A DNA stretch of 64,000 bases from contig DASPFY010000009.1 of the NCBI GenBank assembly GCA_035620895.1, positions 136,851-200,850 of the forward strand. The letters are read 5' to 3'. A model generated the notes under the pieces. It searched no databases. It saw nothing but the letters and a program-made list of their open reading frames with translations, and was not told the DNA's origin. The position numbers and the translations under genes were made by a program. Shown piece by piece: positions 55,013 through 63,022 of this stretch. Source of the DNA: TA-21 sp035620895 (GTDB taxonomy: Archaea; Thermoproteota; Nitrososphaeria; Nitrososphaerales; Nitrososphaeraceae). The first letter of the stretch is position 1. The number at the start of each line of letters is the position of its first letter.

Positions 55013-55492
55013 ATGCGCATATTGGATGGCAGCAGCGGTTTTAGTGGGCCGTTAACAGAACAGGAAACAAAGGAATTTCTGAGCAAGAATAAATTAAATA
55101 TCCATATTGCAACGCTGGATGAAAATGGAGAGCCCATTATACATCCAACACGGTACTATTTTGATTCCAGTAAGGACAAAATCTATATTGAAACTTCAAA
55201 GGACTCAAAAAAGGCGTCTAATCTAAGGAAAAACAATACTGTCTACTTCTGTGTGGACGCTCCAAATATGCCTTATAAAGGAGTACGTGGAAAAGGAACG
55301 GTCAGGATTCATGAAGACATACAACATAACGTTACAATTTCAGAAAAAATCATGGTAAGATATCTGGGCAGTACTGAACACCCGATGTCAAAGACTCTGA
55401 TGGGGTATGTTAAAAAAGGGGGTGCCATTATTCTTGAGATTATTCCAAGTTACTTTTCAACATGGGATGACAGTAAAATTTTTCACGAATAA
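55013..55492 (+). CDS. Pyridoxamine 5'-phosphate oxidase-family FMN/F420-binding protein
   Basis: 159 residues, split beta-barrel: an N-terminal LTEQETKEFLSKNKLNIHIA, then GEPIIHPTRYYF, KIYIETSKDSKKASNLRKN (the phosphate-binding R/K segment of the barrel), VYFCVDA and GVRGKGTVRIHED. These are the features of the PPOX-type flavin (or deazaflavin) binding family. The substrate is unknown. ATG at 55013. Confidence 0.85.
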   Translation: MRILDGSSGFSGPLTEQETKEFLSKNKLNIHIATLDENGEPIIHPTRYYFDSSKDKIYIETSKDSKKASNLRKNNTVYFCVDAPNMPYKGVRGKGTVRIHEDIQHNVTISEKIMVRYLGSTEHPMSKTLMGYVKKGGAIILEIIPSYFSTWDDSKIFHE

Positions 55493-55694
55493 ATTTACCA
55501 TGAGCTTGAATCGTTACGGATATCAGATATCTGTTTATCTAGTTCCCGTACAAAGTTCACTTCGCTAATACTTGACGAACTACTGACTTAGCAAATTGCC
55601 AAGCTGAAAATCTGCTAAGAATTCAGTCAGATGATTAAAGAACCAAGCTTGTCAACATAACGATAACCAACCTTACCGTAGTAGATCTAATTTT

Positions 55695-55750
55695 CGGGCC
55701 CGGAGGGATGAAACTGAAATTTCAGATGCATCCGAATTAGAATTTCTAGT
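55695..55750. repeat. Core-hairpin repeat, type M5
   Basis: TTTTCGGGCCCGGAGGGATG, palindrome CTGAAATTTCAG flanked by GGATG and CATCC, then GAATTAGAATTTCTAG. The pairing of GGATG with CATCC extends the stem. Confidence 0.85.
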
Positions 55751-55790
55751 TCTTTGCTGATAATCGACATGCTAACATTATTTAACTTTT

Positions 55791-55874
55791 CTGGCGCGGT
55801 TCCCGGGATTCGAACCGTGTATGCATTAGGATTTTGCTAGCTTCTATTTTAGCTTAATTTTTAGTAACGATTAG
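55791..55874. repeat. Core-hairpin repeat, type T (tRNA T-arm-like)
   Basis: CTGGCGCGGTTCCCGGGATT then CGAACC-GTGTATGCATTA-GGATTT and a tail TTTTAGCTTAATTTTTAG. It has a T-arm-like GGTTCGAATCC on the minus strand but no matching 5' half of a tRNA. Confidence 0.7.
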
Positions 55875-55901
55875 GAATTGAATGATAAAAAATGCTCATT
55901 T

Positions 55902-56216
55902 TTAGTCACGATATGAGTTCACTTCCACTACGGCTTTAGGTATTCCCTTCTTTAAGTCATCGAGGCTCATTACCGGATGGAGCTCCACATGAGCACCCAT
56001 TCCACTAAACAGTGGTTCCACCAAAACTGGTATCTGGTCTGCGCTCTGTATATCAACGATGAAAGCAGCTACCCTATTGCCATCAGCCTCAAAGAAATAT
56101 GTTGCTTCAGCTTTTACTTTGTTCATATATGTCTCAAGTTTGCTCAAAAGTTTTGGATCTTGCACCATTAGGTTTCCGGCTTCTGTTGGTATCTTTGCAC
56201 TTAATATAAATCTCAT
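55902..56216 (-). CDS. Small protein of unknown function, 104 aa
   Basis: ATG at 56216 (an upstream TTG at 56231 is rejected because it overlaps the hydrolase end). 104 residues: MRFILSAKIPTEAGN, a helix KLLSKLETYMNKVKAEATYF, GNRVAAFIVDI, IPVLVEPLFSGMG and DDLKKGIPKAVVEV. An alpha/beta fold without clear catalytic motif; its closest-looking relatives may be DUF3303-type proteins (a guess). A pseudogene copy is at 6246. It lies directly downstream of the alpha/beta hydrolase and probably in the same transcript. Confidence 0.7.
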   Translation of the reverse strand: MRFILSAKIPTEAGNLMVQDPKLLSKLETYMNKVKAEATYFFEADGNRVAAFIVDIQSADQIPVLVEPLFSGMGAHVELHPVMSLDDLKKGIPKAVVEVNSYRD

Positions 56217-56220
56217 ATTT

Positions 56221-57108
56221 TCAGGCCTCAATCCAAGGAGCAGCCTTACGATTGGTCAAAAGGAAACGCGATATCAATTCAACAATTAGTTCGCCTTCTT
56301 CTTCTAATGCAAAATGTCCAGTATTCAACAAATGAATTTGCACGTCCTTTAGGTCACGTTGATAAGGGATAGCCCCTTCCTTACTGAATATGATATCGTT
56401 TCTGCCCCAAACAACAAGTGCTGGGGGTTGATATTTTCTAAAGTAATCCTGCCATTGAGGATATAGAGGAGGATTAGATTTGTAGTCATAAAATAGTTGA
56501 AGCTGAATTTCTTTGTTGCCTGGACGATCAAGTAGTGATTGGTCATGAATCCAGTTGTCAGGACTTATTGCATTCTCATTTTTCACACCGTGCGTATACT
56601 GCCATCTAGTAGCTTCGAGGGTAAGAAATTTCTTGAGAGCATTCTTGTTGCTCTCATTTGGCTCGCTCCAATAGGCTCTCAGTGGTTCCCAGAACTCTCC
56701 TAAACCTTCTTCATATGCGTTTCCATTCTGCACTATCAATGCTTCTATTTTCTCAGGATGCTTGACAGCAAGACGGTAGCCCACTGGCGCACCGTAGTCC
56801 ATAACATATAGGCTATATTCTTCTAATCCTATCTGGTGGACGAATTTGTCTACTATCTCGGCAAGGTGATCAAATGTGTATTCGAATCTGTCAACAGGAG
56901 GCATGGAGCTATATCCAAATCCGGGATAATCCGGCGCAACTAGATGGAATTTGTCCGCCAAGGCTGGGATTGCGTTCCTGAACATGTGTGACGATGTTGG
57001 GAATCCATGAAGTAATAGGATGGTGGGTGTCTTGTCTTTGTCTCCAGCCTCTCGATAAAATATTGTCTGACCGTCAACAGTGATGGTTTGATTTTTGATA
57101 TTTATCAT
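56221..57108 (-). CDS. Alpha/beta hydrolase (haloalkane dehalogenase/epoxide hydrolase-like)
   Basis: 295 residues from ATG 57108. The longer frame upstream runs through the promoter and is rejected. HGFPTSSHMFRNAIP is the oxyanion region, followed by a nucleophile elbow VMDYGAPVGY, in which the Asp takes the place of Ser, then VVWGRNDIIF and the final GHFALEEEG with His. These are the Asp-His-acid triad and cap of haloalkane dehalogenase-like or epoxide-hydrolase enzymes. It is divergent from an RHH regulator at 57197; the GATATCTAGATATC operators lie between them. Downstream a small unknown protein gene follows. Confidence 0.85.
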   Translation of the reverse strand: MINIKNQTITVDGQTIFYREAGDKDKTPTILLLHGFPTSSHMFRNAIPALADKFHLVAPDYPGFGYSSMPPVDRFEYTFDHLAEIVDKFVHQIGLEEYSLYVMDYGAPVGYRLAVKHPEKIEALIVQNGNAYEEGLGEFWEPLRAYWSEPNESNKNALKKFLTLEATRWQYTHGVKNENAISPDNWIHDQSLLDRPGNKEIQLQLFYDYKSNPPLYPQWQDYFRKYQPPALVVWGRNDIIFSKEGAIPYQRDLKDVQIHLLNTGHFALEEEGELIVELISRFLLTNRKAAPWIEA

Positions 57109-57114
57109 ATATAG

Positions 57115-57128
57115 GATATCTAGATATC
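57115..57128. promoter_or_regulatory. Palindromic operator copy 1
   Basis: A perfect 14-bp palindrome, GATATCTAGATATC, 7 bp upstream of the hydrolase start. The hydrolase TATA (TTATTTAATT, 57131-57140, minus sense) lies between this and copy 2, so the site overlaps the start region of transcription. Likely bound by the RHH protein at 57197. Confidence 0.75.
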
Positions 57129-57152
57129 TATTATTTAATTGTATCGCAATTA

Positions 57153-57166
57153 GATATCTAGATATC
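57153..57166. promoter_or_regulatory. Palindromic operator copy 2
   Basis: Same 14-bp palindrome, 38 bp centre to centre from copy 1 (about 3.6 helical turns). It overlaps the region just before the TCTTTAATA TATA element (about 57164-57172) of the RHH gene. Confidence 0.75.
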
Positions 57167-57196
57167 TTTAATAATGGAAGGTGAATAGTAAAACGC

Positions 57197-57853
57197 ATGG
57201 TAAAGGACCTATTCGTTAGAGATTTCGATGAAAAACTTCATGCAAAAGCGACCCAAATTGCTACAAATGATGGCATAACTTTGGCATCAATCGTAGCAGA
57301 TGCTGTTGATAAATGGATTAAAAATCATGAAAAAAACCGACACCGACACAATTTGATATTGTATGATAATGAGACAACTTTGAATAGATTACTTGATGAA
57401 ATCGATAAACTGGCGTCAGGCAATTGGTTCAAATCCTCTTGCGGTTCAGCAAAACACTATGGCATGCAATATCTCAACAAAAGACGGTGGTTTGATGCAA
57501 CTGTCGGTAATTATGACAAGCTATTAGAAAATCCGCAAGAAACGGGAAATAAGGTCTTGGAGATAATTGGAAATAAACTAGGGAACAAATTTCCTCTAAC
57601 AGTTGCCTTTTTAGTTGAAGATCTTGCGCGGGAAGAATCAGTAAAAAAAGCAGTAAAGTTTTGTGAATGGTATGAACGAAAATCTCTCCCCGGAATTACC
57701 TATTGTATTGCAAACACAGGTAATGTTATTAGCGGATCATTTGATGATCTGTTTGACTTGTTTAATGCCCATAATGCTGTGTTCCTAACAAAAGGCAACA
57801 AGTTATATAAACTAAGATTAGATGAAGAAAGATTTTATTCGCTCCTTATTTGA
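57197..57853 (+). CDS. Ribbon-helix-helix transcription regulator with novel C-terminal domain
   Basis: 218 residues. Residues 1-45 (MVKDLFVRDFDEKLHAKATQ, then ITLASIVADAVDKWI) form a beta strand plus two helices as in CopG/Arc proteins, which dimerise and bind palindromes. The remaining 170 residues form an unfamiliar alpha/beta domain (LNRLLDEIDKLASGNWFKSS, VLEIIGNKLGNKFPLTVAFL, WYERKSLPGITYCIAN, AVFLTKGN). It would be the ligand-sensing part. Divergence from the hydrolase gene and two palindromes between them suggest repression of both genes. ATG at 57197, with the TATA element about 28 bp upstream. Confidence 0.8.
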   Translation: MVKDLFVRDFDEKLHAKATQIATNDGITLASIVADAVDKWIKNHEKNRHRHNLILYDNETTLNRLLDEIDKLASGNWFKSSCGSAKHYGMQYLNKRRWFDATVGNYDKLLENPQETGNKVLEIIGNKLGNKFPLTVAFLVEDLAREESVKKAVKFCEWYERKSLPGITYCIANTGNVISGSFDDLFDLFNAHNAVFLTKGNKLYKLRLDEERFYSLLI

Positions 57854-57860
57854 ATATTCC

Positions 57861-57920
57861 AGTCCGTCGGGATTGGAACCCTGCATGTACTAGGGTTCTA
57901 CTACCTGGTATTTAGCTTTT
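57861..57920. repeat. Core-hairpin repeat, type T
   Basis: GTCCGTCGGGATTGGAACC, hairpin GAACCCT-GCATGTACT-AGGGTTC, tail CTACCTGGTATTTAGCTTTT. Reference copy of type T. Confidence 0.85.
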
Positions 57921-57993
57921 TCAAGCGTAATCAAATTAGGTTTGAAAGATAAAAGAAACTAAATTTAATATTTGAAGTATTGTACGTATTATT

Positions 57994-58614
57994 ATGGGCA
58001 ATATTTGGGACAAAATTTATTCTGATGATTCAGCGTTTTTTGGAGAAGACCCCAGTGATTTTGCTCAAAAGTGTTATAGTTATTTTAAGAAATATGGCGT
58101 TAAAAGAATATTAGAATTAGGATGTGGTCAAGGAAGAGATACAATATTTTTTGCATCAAATGGTTTTGATGTTCATGCTATAGATGCATCCAAAGTAGCT
58201 ATAGAAAATATAAATCAAAAAATAAAACAAAAAAATATTTCTTTAGATTTACGACATTTTAAAGCAAGAGAAACTTTACCATATGATGGCAGCTATTTTG
58301 ACGCAGTTTATTCACGTATGTTTTATAGTATGCGTTTCACAGATGAGGAACTAGGGTTTCTATTCAAAGAATCGAACAGAGTATTAAAAAACAATGGCTT
58401 ACTGTATTTTTCGGTCAGAAGTGATAAGGATGTTTTGTATAACAAAGGCAAGAAGATTGATAACAATATTTATGAAATAAATGGATTTCAAATTAGATTT
58501 TTTACCAAGAGATAAATACAGTCATTTTTAGAGAATTATTTTGAAATTAATAACATTGAGGAAAGATATGAAGAACCAGTAAATCTTTATTTTGTTTTTT
58601 GTAGTAAGAAATAA
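57994..58614 (+). pseudogene. SAM-dependent methyltransferase gene with a premature stop
   Basis: The frame opens at ATG 57994 and gives a class I methyltransferase: ILELGCGQGRDTIFFASNGF (residues 40-59, SAM-binding motif I), VHAIDASKVAIENINQK, YDGSYFDAVYSRMFYSMRF and VLKNNGLLYFSVRS. It is stopped by TAA at 58513 after FFTKR, but the same frame goes on with IQSFLENYFEINNIEERYEE and PVNLYFVFCSKK before TAA at 58612, which reads as the normal C-terminus. The single nonsense codon thus removes about 33 residues. A 173-aa product may still fold, so it could be a recent mutation. Confidence 0.8.
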
Positions 58615-58628
58615 TAGATTAAAATAGG

Positions 58629-58690
58629 TCCTCGGACGTCGGGAATCGCATTGTTAACAATTTGGGTCCAGAACAGCAATTTCTAGTTTC
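58629..58690. repeat. Core-hairpin repeat, type M6
   Basis: CCTCGGACGTCGGGAATCGC, palindrome TTGTTAACAA, then TTTGGGTCCAGA and CAATTTCTAGTTTC. Confidence 0.65.
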
Positions 58691-58734
58691 AAATGTCATA
58701 TTTACAACCATTTCACAATACACATAGAGTTTTG

Positions 58735-59364
58735 TTATACTGGTTCTTCATATTCAAGCAACGAAGTGTCAAATGCCACTGCCTTGTCAGGTCTGGAGGC
58801 GTATATTACATAATGATGGTTTTTTAAGAGTTCACTGATCCATTTCTGTCTTGTGGTAAATTCAATTTTAGAAATATCATAGTAACACATCTGTGAACAA
58901 TCAAATTCATGAAAATGATCATGTCCTGTTTTTTCTAGCGCAAGGCCAAATTCCATTCCGCCAATTGTCTCTGTATCAGTTATAGTTCTCCCAACAAATC
59001 TATACGGTGGTTCCATCCCCTTTGTAGCTTCTTCTCTTATTCTCCTAAGTGTAGCAAGCATATCACGTTTATTATCGTCGGATTTTTCAATCTGATAAAT
59101 GCGTAAGGATTGGTTTTTCTTGTGCAAATTAATATCAAGTCCTTCCTTAGCCAGATCCCCTTCAGTTATTTCAGGGTTTTCAGAAGTGAAGAAAATACAA
59201 GATTCACCATTTTTGAGACCATTTAGAAAATATCGCCATATTATCCAATATGCATATTCCTTACTATCATATAGTAAAACCATGTGCCTATTTTTCTCCA
59301 TTTGGTCAATAAATTTCATCGGATAATAATTTGCTTTACTATTTCTTGTTGAATCTGTAACCAT
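58735..59364 (-). CDS. MEDS-domain sensor protein
   Basis: 209 residues, MEDS/DcmR-type domain: NRHMVLLYDSKEYAYWIIWR (residues 25-44), a helix YFLNGLKNGESCIFFTSENP, TLRRIREEATKGMEPPYRFV and VIYASRPDKAVAFD. It lacks a DNA-binding part. It lies 2 bp downstream of the winged-helix gene at 59367, so the DNA-binding and sensing parts are two proteins in one operon. The fused MEDS regulator at 28505 is a related arrangement. ATG at 59364. Confidence 0.78.
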   Translation of the reverse strand: MVTDSTRNSKANYYPMKFIDQMEKNRHMVLLYDSKEYAYWIIWRYFLNGLKNGESCIFFTSENPEITEGDLAKEGLDINLHKKNQSLRIYQIEKSDDNKRDMLATLRRIREEATKGMEPPYRFVGRTITDTETIGGMEFGLALEKTGHDHFHEFDCSQMCYYDISKIEFTTRQKWISELLKNHHYVIYASRPDKAVAFDTSLLEYEEPV

Positions 59365-59366
59365 TA

Positions 59367-59675
59367 TTATTTAATTCCCTCCTCTGAAAAATCCATGTAT
59401 TTTACTCCCATCTCACGAACAAAATCGGCAATTCTTTGATAATCTTGCAAAAAATCATTTCCTCTCTGTGATAACAAAAGTGGATCCTGTGTTATCATTT
59501 TTTTGTTTTCTAATTCGTTCAAATATTTTACAAGTTTATCATATGAAAGATTACAATGCAGTTGTACCCTTGTAGGTTTAGCCTCATTATTATTAGCTAA
59601 CACGTTTGCTATAGCGTTGAGTATGTCATTATATATCTCCAATTTGTTCCTTTTTGGCTTCGGCAGATATTTCAC
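59367..59675 (-). CDS. Winged-helix DNA-binding protein (HTH_45-like)
   Basis: 102 residues. A helix KLEIYNDILNAIANVLANNN is followed by TRVQLHCNLSYDKLVKYLNE, a recognition helix, MITQDPLLLSQRGNDFLQDY (the wing and start of the last helix). The pattern is that of archaeal HTH_45 winged helices, as in the protein at 38213. The gene ends 2 bp before the MEDS gene start (59364), a very tight operon, so it should act together with that sensor. ATG at 59675. Confidence 0.85.
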   Translation of the reverse strand: MKYLPKPKRNKLEIYNDILNAIANVLANNNEAKPTRVQLHCNLSYDKLVKYLNELENKKMITQDPLLLSQRGNDFLQDYQRIADFVREMGVKYMDFSEEGIK

Positions 59676-59739
59676 ATTATTATTTCTTATTAATAAACCT
59701 CCCCTTGGAGAGCAATTTTTTTTATATTGACCATACTAA

Positions 59740-60123
59740 GTGTCAGGAATGAATAAAATTGAAAACAATGGAAAGTATGTTGAATTCATGATCAGTCGAT
59801 CACCAAAAAAGAATCATGAGGCCCTATTGCAGTTGGAAAAGAAATCTGCAGACATGTTTAGAAGAATGGGTGTCTCTTACGATCTCTTTGTGCTTAGTAA
59901 TACTTCAAGTTGGGAAGGATTTACCAACATTTCCAAGATAGTATCTGCAAGTGAAGACGAGGAAGTATGGGTAAGTATGTTATCATACAAAGATAAAAAG
60001 GATAGAGATGACTTTGTGACTAAAATGTCAGATAATAAAGAATGCCAGGAAGGATATGAAGAGTATACCAAGCTTATAACTCCTGGGTCTCAGATTATCT
60101 CTGGAGAATTTAGCAGGCTTTAG
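59740..60123 (+). CDS. DUF1428-like protein, copy 1
   Basis: 127 residues (124 from ATG 59749; GTG at 59740 opens the frame). KNHEALLQLEKKSADMFRRM and the strands YVEFMISRSP, VWVSMLSYKDKKDRDDFVTK resemble DUF1428/YbaA ferredoxin-like proteins, which often show RKNHDAY and an F-x-D-x-x-H/R-D segment. The gene at 60153 is a tandem paralogue 29 bp downstream. Small stress-linked dimeric proteins; function unknown. Confidence 0.65.
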   Translation: MSGMNKIENNGKYVEFMISRSPKKNHEALLQLEKKSADMFRRMGVSYDLFVLSNTSSWEGFTNISKIVSASEDEEVWVSMLSYKDKKDRDDFVTKMSDNKECQEGYEEYTKLITPGSQIISGEFSRL

Positions 60124-60152
60124 ATTACATGAATGGATAGAGGGAAGAAACA

Positions 60153-60557
60153 ATGACCACTGGATACAAATCGGAGATTGGAAGACATGTTCGGCTTTAC
60201 CTCTACCGACTTCCTAGGAAGAATCATGATGCTATGGTAAACCTGGGTAACCAATTTGCAGACATATTTAAGAACTATGGATGTTACGCCCGGAGTTTTA
60301 AATTGGAAAGTACCGAGACATCCAAAGAATTTACCGATGTAGCTAAGATTCTTCTGTGCGACCAAAGCGAGGAGATTTGGTTAGACTTGGAATTCACCGA
60401 AGATCCCAGACACCGTGACCAAGTTGACTCAGAGATTCAAAATGATAAAACTGCAGCTCTTCTTATGAAAGAGTTTCTGGAACTCATAGTGCAAGGAGCC
60501 AGATCAATCAAGAGTGATTTCATTTACTCAGGTAATATGGATGGAAGAAGTCAATAG
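60153..60557 (+). CDS. DUF1428-like protein, copy 2
   Basis: 134 residues; RLYLYRLPRKNHDAMVNLGN near residues 15-34 then FADIFKNYGCYARSFKLEST and WLDLEFTEDPRHRDQVDSEI. It carries the RKNHDAM signature of DUF1428 more clearly than copy 1. Both share position, size and predicted ferredoxin-like fold, so they are a tandem duplication that has diverged strongly. Same strand, 29 bp apart, one transcript likely. ATG at 60153. Confidence 0.68.
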   Translation: MTTGYKSEIGRHVRLYLYRLPRKNHDAMVNLGNQFADIFKNYGCYARSFKLESTETSKEFTDVAKILLCDQSEEIWLDLEFTEDPRHRDQVDSEIQNDKTAALLMKEFLELIVQGARSIKSDFIYSGNMDGRSQ

Positions 60558-60647
60558 CATTAATGGAGTTTGAATAGTGAATTTAGAAAATGATTACAAA
60601 TTGTCCTTGGTTGAGTAAAGCATTAAACCTAATCGGGTGAAAGGAGA

Positions 60648-61256
60648 ATGAGAAGAAAAACCAAAATTGTGATTTGTGTGATAATTGCGTCACTTGCAAT
60701 ACCTCTAGCGATTTACACAATTTCACCGTTGCTCTTTAATACCGTAGTAAACGAGCCCGACCCTACTTTGGCATTATCGGAATTCCGGAAATATATGAAC
60801 TTGACGGAAGAACAAAGAATACAGGCTGCAAAAAATATGACTAGGGAACAAGCCATGATGATTGGTATTATGGCAGCCAAACAAAACACTACTGTCAATG
60901 AGAACGTTACTTACCCTATAGGACAACAATCTGCAAACAACATTTTAACAGGTCCATTCGTTGGTATAGGAGATGGTTTTCATAAGGTAGAAGGCATGGC
61001 AAAGGTGATTAAACTTGGAAATCAAGACCAAATTTTACGGCTAGAAAATTTTAAAGCTACCAATGGACCTGATCTTTATGTCTACCTATCAAAAGACAAA
61101 TCAGCATCAGATTTCATTAATGTTGGTAGACTTAAGGGAAATGTAGGTCACCAAAACTATGAAATACCGGCAGGAGCCGATCTTTCAAAATATAATACGG
61201 TCCTCATATGGTGTCGTGCTTTTTCATTTCTGTTCGGTAGTGCTCAAATGTCATAG
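60648..61256 (+). CDS. Secreted DM13-domain protein (paralogue of 27726)
   Basis: 202 residues. An N-terminal membrane segment (IVICVIIASLAIPLAIYTIS) is followed by the linker MNLTEEQRIQAAKNMT, nearly the same as in the protein at 27726, and a DM13 domain: FVGIGDGFHKVEGMAKVI, LRLENFKATNGPDLYVYLS, VGRLKGNVGHQNYEIP and VLIWCRAFSFLFGSA with the conserved Cys. The domain is likely extracellular and redox active or metal binding. A GAAAGGAG lies just before the ATG at 60648, an unusually good Shine-Dalgarno for this window. Confidence 0.85.
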   Translation: MRRKTKIVICVIIASLAIPLAIYTISPLLFNTVVNEPDPTLALSEFRKYMNLTEEQRIQAAKNMTREQAMMIGIMAAKQNTTVNENVTYPIGQQSANNILTGPFVGIGDGFHKVEGMAKVIKLGNQDQILRLENFKATNGPDLYVYLSKDKSASDFINVGRLKGNVGHQNYEIPAGADLSKYNTVLIWCRAFSFLFGSAQMS

Positions 61257-61305
61257 CGCATCGTGTAATCCAAAAATACCTGCGTTTTAAAGTTGCAGTT
61301 CCCTG

Positions 61306-61356
61306 GCCGTCGGGGCCAATCTGATTTTTCAGATCAGTCAAAATTAGAATTTCTAG
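61306..61356. repeat. Core-hairpin repeat, type M5
   Basis: GGCCGTCGGGGCC core, hairpin CTGATTTTTCAG, tail AATTAGAATTTCTAG. Confidence 0.75.
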
Positions 61357-61395
61357 GTGCTTTATAAAGGAACATTTCCTACACGAGTCTATTAG

Positions 61396-62226
61396 TCACG
61401 TTTCGTGTCCTTGCTGATATCTGTATCGTTCTAACGTGTTTTGAATTGCATTAGCAAATTCTTTCGGCATCCAGAGTGATAGATCATGATGACCTGGAAA
61501 CTCTAAGATCTCACATCCGAGCTTTCCTGCTAGTGCTCTAGTTGCCTGGACATAATACGCATCATCGCTTTCTCGTCCTACGGCTGTTACCATATTAATA
61601 TTATTTTTTCTAATTATCTCAATATTGGGCATATATTCAAAGAAACTTCTGAATTCATGGTCGAAGAAAAAAGCGACGTTACCAGAGATCCGATCATTGA
61701 GATCTGGCGGAAGTGGAGAATTAGGCACATTTATTAGAGATTCCATGAATTCTGTTTGCGCAGAATGCGATCCTTCGTGCTGACTTTTTCTATAGATGTT
61801 ATTGACAAAAGAACGCCATTTTTTGGCATCAGTTTTAGATAGAATTTTGATTACTGGAGCTTCATAAACTATTAGAAAGTCAATTATCTCTGGCACAGTC
61901 GCTGCAAGCTCGAGACCTATAATGGCACCTCCACTCCTTCCGACCACGACAGCCTTACCATCTCCCATATGTTTGATAATAGAGGCAGCATCACGAGCCT
62001 GTTGAGCTATCGACATGTCGACGCTTCGATCCCCAGAGCTGCGAGAATTACATCGTCTATCATATGACACAACAGTAAATCTGTCAGCAAGAATATCCGC
62101 TGCAGAAGAGTAGTAACCTGAATCTTCCATGGCGCCATGAATCATTAGAACCAATCGACCATCGCCTCTACGTTCGCAATATATCTCGGCACCTTCGTTT
62201 GATATTTTCTCTATAGATAATGTCAT
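61396..62226 (-). CDS. Alpha/beta hydrolase
   Basis: 276 residues. MIHGAMEDSGYYSSAA (oxyanion region, about 29-44), nucleophile elbow VVGRSGGAIIGLEL (Ser98 region), an acidic residue in VGRESDDAYYV and the C-terminal FPGHHDLSLWMP with the catalytic His. This is a serine hydrolase of the alpha/beta fold, esterase or lactonase-like, cytosolic. The substrate is unknown. ATG at 62226, standing alone. Confidence 0.82.
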   Translation of the reverse strand: MTLSIEKISNEGAEIYCERRGDGRLVLMIHGAMEDSGYYSSAADILADRFTVVSYDRRCNSRSSGDRSVDMSIAQQARDAASIIKHMGDGKAVVVGRSGGAIIGLELAATVPEIIDFLIVYEAPVIKILSKTDAKKWRSFVNNIYRKSQHEGSHSAQTEFMESLINVPNSPLPPDLNDRISGNVAFFFDHEFRSFFEYMPNIEIIRKNNINMVTAVGRESDDAYYVQATRALAGKLGCEILEFPGHHDLSLWMPKEFANAIQNTLERYRYQQGHET

Positions 62227-62479
62227 ATTTCCTTATGTAGTCCTTTGCGTCAGTTATAATTGAATACCAAATGGTATTAGGAATTAACAGTTGAAGATAG
62301 AGGCAAGATGAAATTTCCGTAGATTCGTAATTCATATACGAATGTCTGAAGCTAAAAATCACATCTAACATGATTCATAAAGCATCACTTCTGTTACTAA
62401 TAACAAAAGTTCTAAATAACAAAATCTACAGAACCTGAATACATGGAGGGACTAATTCCGACGTCCGAAGTATGTATTT

Positions 62480-62782
62480 CTACAAATTTTCCTTTTCTAT
62501 ATCAATTTTAGTATCGTTATTTGATCCTTCTGTTTTTGGATCCTTCCCTTGTTCCTCTATCTCAATTCGAAATTCAACATCTGATTCAGGCATCCACTTA
62601 TAATTCCCTGTTAGAGTTATTGATCGGACATTAACTGTGTGAGGATAATCCAGACTCCACCCCTTGCCTTTACAGAATGCAGTTTTCCATTTATCGTATT
62701 CTTCTTGAGTCAATATTATTTTAGTCGTGCTTTGTAATTCTACGGGTGGTTCATACTTTTCTTCATGTATTTGTATTTTCAT
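62480..62782 (-). CDS. Hypothetical protein, 100 aa
   Basis: 100 residues, soluble. It starts MKIQIHEEKYEPPVELQSTT and has a middle helix TQEEYDKWKTAFCKGKGWSL, then VNVRSITLTGNYKWMPESDV and a charged tail rich in Asp/Glu/Lys. ATG at 62782 after an AT-rich upstream (TTAAGTATTATTATAATT) that can hold a TATA box. No family recognised. Confidence 0.55.
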   Translation of the reverse strand: MKIQIHEEKYEPPVELQSTTKIILTQEEYDKWKTAFCKGKGWSLDYPHTVNVRSITLTGNYKWMPESDVEFRIEIEEQGKDPKTEGSNNDTKIDIEKENL

Positions 62783-63022
62783 ATTTAATAATGAGTTAAG
62801 TATTATTATAATTCTTACTACTATTATTTATAGTGACACTTAACTATTATGATTACGAAATATTCGTGAATTAGAGAATTCTGTTCCAGTAGCAGCTGCC
62901 ACACATCGAAATTCATGGACCATATGTGCTTTAACCCGATACGGGAAGGGTTCTACTAATAACTAATTATGGTTTATTAAAATATCGTTACTTTATGTAA
63001 TATCAAAATAATCATGCTATAA
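62783..63022. other. Intergenic region with a T-type tail fragment
   Basis: GGGAAGGGTTCTACTAATAAC near 62945 resembles the right half of a T-type repeat (AGGGTTCTACTACC). No gene seen. Confidence 0.35.

Noticed and set aside
55791..55874. Possible intact tRNA gene on the minus strand
   Set aside because: T-arm and 3' acceptor-like sequences are present, but no matching 5' acceptor or D-arm is found within reach.
57109..57198. N-terminal extension of the alpha/beta hydrolase
   Set aside because: Would translate the operator and promoter region; family members begin near MINIKNQ.
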